Assembly (NCBI GenBank): GCA_900555045.1
Contig: USJW01000067.1
Coordinates: 1 to 25,761 of the forward strand
Length of the DNA: 25,761 bases
Direction: 5' to 3'
Source: an uncultured Clostridium sp.
GTDB taxonomy: Bacteria; Bacillota; Clostridia; Lachnospirales; Lachnospiraceae
The notes below the pieces were generated by a model. It saw only the letters and a program-made list of their open reading frames with translations, made no database searches and was not told the DNA's origin. Shown in pieces: positions 1 to 7,986 of this stretch; positions within the stretch are counted from its first letter, which is position 1, and each line of letters opens with the position of its first letter. The position numbers and the translations under genes are program-made.

Positions 1-54
1 CGACATACAATACAAAAAACGCCACAATAATATCGTTAAAAATATAATAATTAT

Positions 55-83
55 TTGACACTTATTTTACATTTATATTTAAT
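55..83 (+). promoter_or_regulatory. Predicted sigma-A promoter of the transporter/phosphodiester operon
   Basis: A perfect -35 TTGACA (55-60) is followed by a 17-nt spacer and a TTTAAT -10 (78-83) in very AT-rich DNA, placing the transcript start near position 90. The first gene starts at 194, which leaves a leader of about 100 nt containing a palindrome. No gene is visible in positions 1-54. Confidence 0.55.
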
Positions 84-108
84 AAATCAAATGGATTAAA
101 TCAGAACA

Positions 109-127
109 AATATGCCATCGGCATATT
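109..127. promoter_or_regulatory. Perfect palindrome in the operon leader (possible operator)
   Basis: AATATGCC-ATC-GGCATATT is an 8-bp perfect inverted repeat with a 3-nt centre, about 20 nt after the predicted transcript start. It could be the operator of the ROK regulator encoded in the same operon, or a small RNA hairpin. No second copy was noticed, so the operator role is inference. Confidence 0.35.
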
Positions 128-193
128 GATATACGCGGTGTTTCTGCCGGAGGTGTGGGCGGGGCCGCGGGAAGAACATAAAGGAGGAAGATT

Positions 194-1336
194 ATGAGAT
201 TAAGAAAATTTGCAGCGATCGGACTTGCGGCGGCGATGGTGATGTCGACTGCGGGATGTGGAGGAAGCTCCAACTCGGGCGCAACCACCGCTGCGCCCAC
301 AAAGGAAGCGACCACGGCTGCACCGGAGACCACGGAGAAGGCCGGCGAGGAGACGACGGCGGCTGCCGCTGAGGGACAGGTGGACAGGAGCCAGGAGTTA
401 GTGATCTACTCCAACTCCACCTCCAACGGCCAGGACGAGTGGCTGTTAAAGGTGGCCAAGGAGGCCGGTTACAATATTCAGATCGTTTCCATCGACGGAA
501 GCGCGCTGGCGGACCGCCTGGTTGCGGAGAAGAACAACCCGGTGTGTGACCTGGTGTTCGGCTTAAACGCAGTGGAGTATGAGCGCCTGAAGAAGGAAGA
601 CCTGCTGGTTAAGTATGAGCCGGTGTGGGTGGACGAGGTGGATATGTCCCTCGGCGATGCGGACGGATATTACTACCCGACCGTGGTGCAGCCGCTGATG
701 CTGATCTACAACAAGGACATTATCACCGATCCGCCGAAGGATTGGACCGATCTGTGTGATCCCAAGTACAACAAGCAGTACAACCTGTTCAAGCTGAACG
801 GCGGCACCGCGAAGATGATTACCGCCAGCATCCTGGCCCGCTACCCCGATCCCAACGGCGAGTACGGCGTGTCCGAGGAAGGCTGGAAGGTGATTGAGGA
901 GCTCTACGCCAACGGTTACTACCAGCAGGACGGCGACGACTATATCAGCAACGTGATCGACGGAACGGTTCCCATGTCTGAGCTGTGGGGCGCCGGCGTG
1001 ATCCGCTACCAGAAGGAGCGCAACGTGGAGTTCGGCCTGATGCTGCCGGAGATCGGCGAGCCCTTCGTGGTGGAGCAGGTTGGTATCATCAACGGAAGCG
1101 ACCAGGTGGAGCTGGCCAAGGATTTCGCGAACTGGTTTGGCAGCGCGGAGATCCAGAAGGGCTGGAGCGACAACGTGGGAGCGATCCCGGCAAACCAGAA
1201 GGCGTTAGAGATGATCGACGACAAGGACATCAAGGACCTGATGAGCAAGGTGAAGATCCAGGATGTGGACTGGGCGCTGGTGAGTGAGCATGTAAATGAC
1301 TGGGTGGAGAAGATCCAGCTGGAATATCTTGAATAG
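194..1336 (+). CDS. ABC transporter substrate-binding lipoprotein, AfuA/Fe3+/phosphonate-binding type
   Basis: This is the extracellular binding component of the ABC importer whose ATPase and permease follow. The first 22 residues form a lipoprotein signal with the lipobox S-T-A-G-C, so Cys22 should be lipidated. A Thr/Ala/Glu-rich linker (about 25-65) precedes a periplasmic-binding fold beginning LVIYSNS. The length (380 aa), the match to the ferric/AEP/sugar-phosphate binding-protein class and the downstream fused permease resemble AfuABC-like systems. Members of this class bind Fe3+, phosphonates or hexose phosphates, and the ligand here cannot be read from sequence. The downstream phosphatase and phosphodiesterase genes favour a phosphorylated ligand. 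The start is fixed by a strong AAGGAGG at 181-187. A terminator-like hairpin after the gene could raise its dose over the membrane parts. Confidence 0.85.
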   Translation: MRLRKFAAIGLAAAMVMSTAGCGGSSNSGATTAAPTKEATTAAPETTEKAGEETTAAAAEGQVDRSQELVIYSNSTSNGQDEWLLKVAKEAGYNIQIVSIDGSALADRLVAEKNNPVCDLVFGLNAVEYERLKKEDLLVKYEPVWVDEVDMSLGDADGYYYPTVVQPLMLIYNKDIITDPPKDWTDLCDPKYNKQYNLFKLNGGTAKMITASILARYPDPNGEYGVSEEGWKVIEELYANGYYQQDGDDYISNVIDGTVPMSELWGAGVIRYQKERNVEFGLMLPEIGEPFVVEQVGIINGSDQVELAKDFANWFGSAEIQKGWSDNVGAIPANQKALEMIDDKDIKDLMSKVKIQDVDWALVSEHVNDWVEKIQLEYLE

Positions 1337-1356
1337 CCGAAATGTGAGATGAGGCG

Positions 1357-1402
1357 GAGGGGCGGTCAATATACCGGGTATTTTGGCCTGCCCCTCATTT
1401 TT
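1357..1402 (+). terminator. Hairpin plus T-run between binding protein and ATPase (partial terminator)
   Basis: GAGGGGC (1357-1363) pairs with GCCCCTC (1390-1396) and is followed by ATTTTTG. The loop is long (26 nt), so it is probably a leaky attenuator rather than a full stop. Two direct copies of TGAAGTGGGGCGCCG (1409-1423 and 1443-1457, period 34) follow in the same gap. Confidence 0.45.
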
Positions 1403-1521
1403 GTTGAGTGAAGTGGGGCGCCGAATGATGTAGGATGCCAAATGAAGTGGGGCGCCGGTGAAGGCGGGAGCCCGGGCGCGGATCTGGGCCGCGGTCAAAT
1501 GAAAATATGAGGTGAGTGAAC

Positions 1522-2535
1522 ATGATAGAGCTTAAGAATGTGGAGATCCGTTATGGGGATTTTGTTGCCATCGACAACCTGAACCTGACCATCAACGAGG
1601 GTGAGTTTTTCACCTTCCTCGGCCCCTCCGGCTGCGGCAAGACGACGACGCTGCGCGCCCTGGCCGGCTTCAACATTCCGTCCAAGGGACAGGTCTTAAT
1701 TGACGGGAAGGACGTGACGGAGGCGCCGGTGGAGAAGCGCCAGATCGGGATGGTGTTCCAGAGCTACGCGCTGTTTCCGACCATGACGGTGTACGAGAAC
1801 ATCGCCTTCGGCCTGAAGGTGAGAAAGATGAGCAAGGAGGAGATCCGCAGGCGGGTGCACGAGGTGGCGGAGAAGATCAAGATCAGCGAGGCGCAGCTTG
1901 GCCGTAGCGTGGCGGAGCTCTCCGGCGGCCAGCAGCAGCGAATCGCCCTGGCCAGAGCCATCGTGCTGGAGCCGAAGATTCTCTGCCTGGACGAGCCGCT
2001 CTCCAACCTGGACGCGAAGCTGCGAATCGGCCTTCGGGGCGAGTTAAAGCGCCTGCAGAGGGATTTGAACATCACCACTCTCTATGTGACCCACGACCAG
2101 GAGGAGGCCATGAACCTGTCGGACCGGATCGCCGTGTTCAACAACGGCTACATCGAGCAGGTGGGCACTCCCTACGAGATCTACAACAATTCCGCCTCCG
2201 AGTTTGTCTGCGACTTCATCGGGGACATCAACCGCCTGGGCGCCGGTGCGCTTGGCGAGATCAACCGGCAGGCCGCTCCCGGAAAGAAGGTTCTGGATGT
2301 GAACCGCACGGGCTTTGTGCGCCTGGAGCGCCTTCTCACCGACCCGCGGGAGGGCTGCGCGGCGCTAAACGGCACCGTGGAGGAGATCGAGTACGACGGC
2401 ATGCTGGCGCGCTACTTTGTCCGTGTGGGAGACCAGCAGGTGAAGTGCGTGGAGAAGAACGACGGCAGGTCGTTCTACAGCCGCGGCCAGGAAATCCGAC
2501 TGTATGTGGATCCTGACAGTATCATGCAGTTTTAA
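1522..2535 (+). CDS. ABC transporter ATP-binding protein, FbpC/PotA/AfuC class
   Basis: This ATPase powers the importer and should sit at the cytoplasmic face of the permease. Walker A GPSGCGKTT lies near residue 34, the Q-loop is in VFQSYALFPTMTVYEN, the ABC signature LSGGQQQR is near 133, Walker B ILCLDEP is near 153, and the switch His is in VTHDQEEA near 190. A C-terminal extension of about 100 residues is typical of the OB/TOBE regulatory domain of this class. The ATG at 1522 is preferred to an in-frame GTG at 1516, because GAGGTG at 1509-1514 is 7 nt from the ATG and almost touches the GTG. It is followed 24 nt later by the permease gene. Confidence 0.9.
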   Translation: MIELKNVEIRYGDFVAIDNLNLTINEGEFFTFLGPSGCGKTTTLRALAGFNIPSKGQVLIDGKDVTEAPVEKRQIGMVFQSYALFPTMTVYENIAFGLKVRKMSKEEIRRRVHEVAEKIKISEAQLGRSVAELSGGQQQRIALARAIVLEPKILCLDEPLSNLDAKLRIGLRGELKRLQRDLNITTLYVTHDQEEAMNLSDRIAVFNNGYIEQVGTPYEIYNNSASEFVCDFIGDINRLGAGALGEINRQAAPGKKVLDVNRTGFVRLERLLTDPREGCAALNGTVEEIEYDGMLARYFVRVGDQQVKCVEKNDGRSFYSRGQEIRLYVDPDSIMQF

Positions 2536-2559
2536 GACGTCTGGAGGTGGAGAAAACCA

Positions 2560-4293
2560 ATGAGAGGTAACGTCAGAAGACAGAGGATGACTCCGGGCGC
2601 CATCGCGGTGCGGATCGTGCTGGTGTGGTTTATCCTGGCATTCATTCTATTTCCAAATATTAACATTATTATCAACGTGCTGCAGGAGGACGGCCGGTTC
2701 AGCGCGGAGGCCGTCACAAAGCTGTTAAAGTCCAAGCGCGCGGTGAAGAGTATGGTCAACAGCCTGATTCTGGGCGTCAGCCTGGTGATCACGGTGAACC
2801 TGGTGGGCACGCTGGTGGTGCTGTTCACCGAGTACTGGGATATCCGCGGCGCGGTGGTCCTGAAGCTGGCCTACATGACCTCCCTGGTGTACGGGGGCGT
2901 GGTTCTCGCCATGGGCTACAAGTTCGTCTACGGCTCCAAGGGGATCGTGACCAAGGGACTGCTGGCGCTGTTCCCGAACATGAACGCAAACTGGTTTACC
3001 GGGTTCTGGGCGGTGCTGTTCGTGATGACCTTCGCGTGCACGTCCAACCACATTATATTCCTGACCAACGCCGTCCGCGGGCTGGACTTCCACGTGATCG
3101 AGGCGGCCAAGAACATGGGCGCCTCGGACGGCAGCATCCTGTTCAAGGTGGTTCTTCCGTCCTTAAAGCCCACGCTGTTCGCGCTGACTATCATGACATT
3201 TTTGACCGGTATCTGCGCGCTGTCCGCGCCGCTCATGATCGGCGGCAACCAGTTCCAGACCATCAACCCCATGATCGTGAGCTTTGCCCAGTCGCCCGGC
3301 TCCAGGGATCTGGCCGCGGTTCTGGCCATGATTCTGGGCCTCATGACCATCGTGCTTCTGGTGATCATGAACCGGGTGGAGCGCAAGGGCAACTACATAT
3401 CCGTCTCCAAGACCAAGGCCAAGATGCGCAAGCAGAAGCTGCGCAACCCGGCGGCAAACGTTCTGGCCCACGCTGTGGCATGGGGCATGTTCGTGATCTA
3501 CATGCTGCCGATCTGCCTGGTGGTGGTGTTCTCGTTCTGCAACGCGCTGGCGATCAAGACGACCACGCTCTCCTGGGACGCGTTCACGATCAAGAACTAT
3601 GTGGCCCTGTTCACCAAGCAGGACGCCTTCCGGCCGTACCTGGTCAGCATCGTCTACTCCATCGCCGCCGCGGCCATCGCGTGCGTGATCAGCGTGATCG
3701 TGGCCCGGTATGCGCGGAAGAATGAGCACAAGTCCGACGCGTTCTTTGAGTACGGGCTTCTGATTCCCTGGATGCTGCCGACCACCTTTATCGCGCTAGG
3801 ACTGATGTTCTCCTACGACGTGCCGCGGCCGTTCGTGGGCAACAAGGTGTTAATCGGAAGTATCTGGATGATGCTGATCGCCTACGTGGTGGTGAAGCTG
3901 CCGTTCTCCTTCCGCATGATCCGGGCGGCGTTCTTCGGTGTGGAGGACAGCCTGGAGGAGGCGGGCAAGACCATGGGCGCCAGCACGCCATACACCATGA
4001 TCAAGGTGATTCTGCCGGTGATCATGCCCACGGTGGTCTCGGTGATGGCCATGAACTTCAACAGCCTGCTGTCGGATTTTGACCTGTCCGTTTTCCTTTA
4101 TTCTCCCAAATATCAGCCGCTGGGTGTTATAATTAAGGCAGCCAGCGATGAAGGGGTGAATGAGAACGCCCAGGCGATGGCCTTAGTATATTCCGTGGTG
4201 CTCATGATCCTGTGCGGTCTCGCCCTCTATCTGACACAGGGCGGCGGAGCGGCAAAAATGAAGAAGTGGATTGTGAAAAAAGTGAAGCGCTGA
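2560..4293 (+). CDS. Fused two-domain ABC permease (AfuB/FbpB-like)
   Basis: This single polypeptide supplies both membrane halves of the importer. At 577 aa it is about twice the length of a one-domain permease, and it carries two ATPase-coupling (EAA) loops: EAAKNMGASDGSILFKVVLP near residue 180 and EAGKTMGASTPYTMIKVILP near residue 465. Each follows a set of about five to six hydrophobic segments, with a basic cytoplasmic linker (about 270-300) between the halves. Fused permeases of this kind are typical of the ferric-iron/AfuB group. GGAGGTG at 2543-2549 supports the start. No separate second permease is present, so the transporter is complete with three genes. Confidence 0.88.
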   Translation: MRGNVRRQRMTPGAIAVRIVLVWFILAFILFPNINIIINVLQEDGRFSAEAVTKLLKSKRAVKSMVNSLILGVSLVITVNLVGTLVVLFTEYWDIRGAVVLKLAYMTSLVYGGVVLAMGYKFVYGSKGIVTKGLLALFPNMNANWFTGFWAVLFVMTFACTSNHIIFLTNAVRGLDFHVIEAAKNMGASDGSILFKVVLPSLKPTLFALTIMTFLTGICALSAPLMIGGNQFQTINPMIVSFAQSPGSRDLAAVLAMILGLMTIVLLVIMNRVERKGNYISVSKTKAKMRKQKLRNPAANVLAHAVAWGMFVIYMLPICLVVVFSFCNALAIKTTTLSWDAFTIKNYVALFTKQDAFRPYLVSIVYSIAAAAIACVISVIVARYARKNEHKSDAFFEYGLLIPWMLPTTFIALGLMFSYDVPRPFVGNKVLIGSIWMMLIAYVVVKLPFSFRMIRAAFFGVEDSLEEAGKTMGASTPYTMIKVILPVIMPTVVSVMAMNFNSLLSDFDLSVFLYSPKYQPLGVIIKAASDEGVNENAQAMALVYSVVLMILCGLALYLTQGGGAAKMKKWIVKKVKR

Positions 4294-4323
4294 CGGAAAA
4301 CATGACAGAAGGAGCGGGGGAGC

Positions 4324-5463
4324 ATGAGGAAGATGACAAGTCCTGACAGGATGAAGCTGATCAACGAGAAGAATATATTGAAGGTGGTTCATGAGAATCC
4401 GGGAATTTACCGGAAGCTGATCGCACAGAAGACAGGCCTGTCCTCCCAGACCGTCACAAACCTGGTGACTGAGCTGGTGGAACGCAGGGTGCTCTTAGAG
4501 TATGCCCCCTCCCTGGGGATCAAGGGGCGCAACCCGGTTTCGCTGACAATCAACTACGCCGGTTTCTATATGATTACGGCGGACATCAATATCGAGAAGG
4601 TGGCGGTTTATGTCAACTCGCTGGACGAGGCCGTGGTGGCCTTCGCCGAGGAGCCGGTGGACCAGACGACGGACGTTCTGGCTATCCTGAAAACCTTAAT
4701 CGGGCGCGTCCTGGACCAGGCCGGTCCGGGAAAGCGCATCACGGCCTGCGCGCTCAGCGTGACCGGCGTCGTGAACGAGGACAAGGGGATCGTGGTGGAG
4801 GCCGGGAAACTAAACTGGTACAACTTAGACCTGGCCGGGGAGCTCTCGTACCTGGGAGTGCCGGTGCTGGTGCGAAACGATGTGAACATGGTGGCCTACT
4901 ATGAGAAGGCGAAATATCCGTCGGATTTGAACTTTATGATCGCCAAGATCGACGTGGGTATCGGCTCCGCGTTTGTGCTGGGCGGCCGGGTGCTAGAGAG
5001 CACCAACAACGTGGCCGGTGAGCTGGGACACGTGACGGTGACCGCGCCCGGCAAGGAGCGGCCCTGCGTGTGCGGCAAGTCCAACTGCCTGACCAAGTTT
5101 ATCTCCCTGGAGGCGCTGGAGCTGGATTATAAAAAGCCCTACGCCAAGCTGGTGGAGGACGTTGGCAGGAAGGACCCGGCGGCCGTGGCGCTGATCGAGG
5201 ATGTCTGCACGTACCTGGCGCCGGTGCTCGCCAACACCATCATCCTCTTGGATCTGGACCGGATCATCCTGTGCGGGTGCACGGTGGACCACTTTGAGTC
5301 CATCATCTACCCCTGCCTGGACCGGAAGATCCGAAAGCTTCTCAGCTACTGGGTTTCCTTCAAACGCCTGGAGATCCACACGAATATCCGCATCGCGCAG
5401 ATCGGCACGCAGTTTTTGCTGGACTACATTTTTGCGGGGGAACAGGACATTATTTTATTGTAA
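4324..5463 (+). CDS. ROK-family transcriptional regulator (NagC/XylR type)
   Basis: An N-terminal winged helix-turn-helix (about residues 15-75, including GLSSQTVTNLVTELVERRVL) is followed by a ROK sugar-kinase-like domain. The domain contains the GELGHV segment and a zinc-binding cluster with Cys residues in CVCGKSNC, as in NagC and Mlc. These proteins usually repress sugar genes and release DNA on binding a sugar or sugar phosphate. The gene lies 30 nt after the permease and before the catabolic genes, so it probably controls this operon and responds to its substrate or an intermediate. Kinase activity is unlikely for a ROK protein with a DNA-binding domain, though not excluded. The palindrome at 109-127 is a candidate target. 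Confidence 0.85.
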   Translation: MRKMTSPDRMKLINEKNILKVVHENPGIYRKLIAQKTGLSSQTVTNLVTELVERRVLLEYAPSLGIKGRNPVSLTINYAGFYMITADINIEKVAVYVNSLDEAVVAFAEEPVDQTTDVLAILKTLIGRVLDQAGPGKRITACALSVTGVVNEDKGIVVEAGKLNWYNLDLAGELSYLGVPVLVRNDVNMVAYYEKAKYPSDLNFMIAKIDVGIGSAFVLGGRVLESTNNVAGELGHVTVTAPGKERPCVCGKSNCLTKFISLEALELDYKKPYAKLVEDVGRKDPAAVALIEDVCTYLAPVLANTIILLDLDRIILCGCTVDHFESIIYPCLDRKIRKLLSYWVSFKRLEIHTNIRIAQIGTQFLLDYIFAGEQDIILL

Positions 5464-5525
5464 ATTACCGGCGCATGCGCCCTGCCGGGAGCGGGGCAGC
5501 GCCGCGGATGGGATAGAGCAATCGT

Positions 5526-7973
5526 ATGAACGCATATTTGGAACTTACGGACAAGCGGTGGCGGTATGGAAGCTATTACCGCAGCCATTTTTTGGAAGAT
5601 ACACTGTACACCTGCTGCTTCTACAAGGATCTGCAGGTGGTGATGGCCCGGGGGACGGTCAACGTCTCCGACGGGCTGTCTCGGGCGCTTTTGGCTTCCG
5701 GGGAGGTGGACGAGGCCTCCTACGCCAACTACCGGACCCGGCTTCTGCGCTTTTTTGAAAATCTGGAGTGCTATGACCAGTGGAGCCTGGAGCAGCTCTA
5801 CGGCGGCGTCCACGGCATCCGGAAGCAGTACCTGGGCGCGGGCGTGATCGAGCGGAAGCTGAGGAGCATCGCGGCGGAGCGCCGGGTGATGGGAGAGGGC
5901 GCGGGAATTGACCAGAGCGAGCAGAAGGAGCGCCTGATCGCAGCATGCAGTGCGGTGCTGTTCGTGCTGGGCGACCCGCGCTTTTTCCGGTATATGGAGG
6001 AGGATATCCGGCGGGCCCTGCGTATGGGACACAGGGCTTGCGTGGTGGTGAGCGACGGAGCGGGGGACACCTTTCTGGGGCGCGAGGCCATGGAGGAGCT
6101 GCTTTGCGGGGAAAATCCGGGCCCGCCTGGCGCTCCAGGGCCGGACAGCGCAGATTCTCTGCTGTCCTCGGGCGCGGTCCGATTCCTGGTGGCCCGCAGC
6201 CGCCACTGTGGAATCGATCTTTCGGGGATCCGCGGGGACGGGGAGCTTTCGCGCCTGGCGGCGGACGGGAAGATGTGCCTGTTCATTTACGGGGACGACG
6301 GCCTGTTCTGCGCGCGGAATCTGAACATTCCGGCCATCGCGGTGACGGTGCCCTCCTGTTACTACTCGAAGGGGCTGGCGGGCCAGTTTGCCGGGCGCGG
6401 GCTGTGCACGATCTATGTGCCGCCCCACTTCGACATCCTGCCGTCGGTCCCGCTCAGAGAGCGGACCCGCATATCCTACCGCCAGATGGCCAGGCTGTGC
6501 GCGGACTTCGGGCCGGAGGTTTACGGCCTGGGGGAGGAGGAGCTGTACGCCAGGTACCCGGAATATTTTATAAACATTTACGGGGAGGAGGCAGAGTACA
6601 CGCTGCCCCTGCACATGAGCGGGGACGATCCGGAGCTTTCGGCCGCGCTCCGGAGGGGGGATGTGTACCGGACCTGGTGCAGCCTGCGGGAGGAGCGGAT
6701 CGCTGGCTACCTAAACGGCTTTGAGGGCATCCACTATATCTCCGCCTGCCTGGACCCGGAGACCATGGAGAAGCGGCCGGTCCCCTGGGACGGAAGCGGG
6801 GACGGCGAGGGCGTGCTGGTCCAGGGGGCGATTGTCCCCAAGGCCCGCAACTCCCGGGTGATTCTGTCCGCGGTCTCCCATACGCCCCGGGAGTTAAACG
6901 GGGAGCTGGACCGGAGGGGGATGGCGCTGTTCTCCAATTTCCTGTTCTTTCTGACCCCGAAGCTGGCGTCCTTCTACAATGAGCTGCGCCGGGAGCGGCC
7001 GAAGGAGCAGATTGACTTTGACAGCGGCCACCTGGACTATCTGCTGTGTCTGGACGGAGCGCGGCGTGTGGAGACGTTCCCGCTCTACAACAAGGCCTGC
7101 GTGGCCATGAAGCGGGACGGAAGCTTCCTGTTTTTCCGCTACCTCCTGGGGGGCGGAGCGCTGTGGCTTGGGAGTGAGAAGCTGGAGTGGAGCGCCGGGG
7201 ATGTGAACCCGGAGGGGACTCCCGGGGAGATCTGCATCTACACCCCGTACCGCTCCAGGGACAAACGGGATGAGAAGGACGACTACTGTGAGCCGGTGGG
7301 CTCCGGGCGGATCAATTTTGTGATCATCCAGGACCGGGTGGTGTGCGCGCGGCAGGGGGATGTGCTGCTGCCGAGCATCGGCGCGGTGGTGTCCCTGGCC
7401 AGAGAGCGCGGGGAGCGTCTGGTTGAGGCCCTGGGGCTTGTTATGTCCGGGGACGGCTATTTTGAGTGGAACGGGGCGCAGGTAGAACTCTGCCTTGACC
7501 CTCCGGCGGGGATAAGCGCCGGGGAGTGGGAGCAGGTGTCCTGGGCCTACGGCGGCGGCATGGCCTTAATCCGGGACGGCCGCGGGATCGACGAGGAGGA
7601 TTTGGAGCGCTGGCTGGACGAGGAGGGCTGGATGAGCCCGCTCTCGAGACAGACCCAGGAGAGCGAGATCCACAAGCCGGCCAGACACCCCAGAACGGCG
7701 GTGGGCGTCACGGAGGACGGGGCGCTGTTTGTCCTGGTCTACAACGGCAGGACGAAGCTGTCACGGGGCGCGGACTACGCAGAGATGAGTAAGATCGCCC
7801 GGGCGCTGGTGCCCGGGGTGCGCCACATGTTAAACGGGGACGGAGGGGGATCCGCCATGCTTGGGCTTGCCGTGGACGGCGTGTTCATGGAGCTCAGCTA
7901 TCCGGCTACCTCCTACAGCAGCCCGGCCGGGATGGCGCGGCAGATCAATACCATATTGTGCATAAAACAGTGA
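5526..7973 (+). CDS. Large cytoplasmic protein with C-terminal phosphodiester glycosidase (NAGPA-like) domain
   Basis: The last 300 or so residues match the phosphodiester glycosidase family (PF09992, the fold of the human GlcNAc-1-phosphodiester 'uncovering enzyme'). Visible hallmarks are WAYGGGMALIRDGR near 673, HPRTAVGVTEDG near 720, and NGDGGGS at 770-776, matching the family's NLDGGGS. Such enzymes cleave the sugar-phosphate bond of sugar-1-phosphodiesters. There is no signal peptide or membrane segment, so it should act on imported substrate in the cytoplasm. The first 430 or so residues match nothing I recognise; they are acidic, lack repeats, and include a possible Rossmann-like stretch around 140-180. 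The start has a weak Shine-Dalgarno. The gene ends 13 nt before the mutase gene, indicating co-transcription. The domain call is fairly secure, but the exact reaction is inferred. Confidence 0.7.
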   Translation: MNAYLELTDKRWRYGSYYRSHFLEDTLYTCCFYKDLQVVMARGTVNVSDGLSRALLASGEVDEASYANYRTRLLRFFENLECYDQWSLEQLYGGVHGIRKQYLGAGVIERKLRSIAAERRVMGEGAGIDQSEQKERLIAACSAVLFVLGDPRFFRYMEEDIRRALRMGHRACVVVSDGAGDTFLGREAMEELLCGENPGPPGAPGPDSADSLLSSGAVRFLVARSRHCGIDLSGIRGDGELSRLAADGKMCLFIYGDDGLFCARNLNIPAIAVTVPSCYYSKGLAGQFAGRGLCTIYVPPHFDILPSVPLRERTRISYRQMARLCADFGPEVYGLGEEELYARYPEYFINIYGEEAEYTLPLHMSGDDPELSAALRRGDVYRTWCSLREERIAGYLNGFEGIHYISACLDPETMEKRPVPWDGSGDGEGVLVQGAIVPKARNSRVILSAVSHTPRELNGELDRRGMALFSNFLFFLTPKLASFYNELRRERPKEQIDFDSGHLDYLLCLDGARRVETFPLYNKACVAMKRDGSFLFFRYLLGGGALWLGSEKLEWSAGDVNPEGTPGEICIYTPYRSRDKRDEKDDYCEPVGSGRINFVIIQDRVVCARQGDVLLPSIGAVVSLARERGERLVEALGLVMSGDGYFEWNGAQVELCLDPPAGISAGEWEQVSWAYGGGMALIRDGRGIDEEDLERWLDEEGWMSPLSRQTQESEIHKPARHPRTAVGVTEDGALFVLVYNGRTKLSRGADYAEMSKIARALVPGVRHMLNGDGGGSAMLGLAVDGVFMELSYPATSYSSPAGMARQINTILCIKQ

Positions 7974-7986
7974 GGAGGGACAAAAG

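Noticed and set aside
5424..6614. Long minus-strand open frame of about 396 codons opposite the phosphodiester glycosidase gene
   Set aside because: It is the antisense shadow of a GC-rich gene, has no ribosome site, and its translation is rich in Arg, Pro, Ala and His with no recognisable domain.
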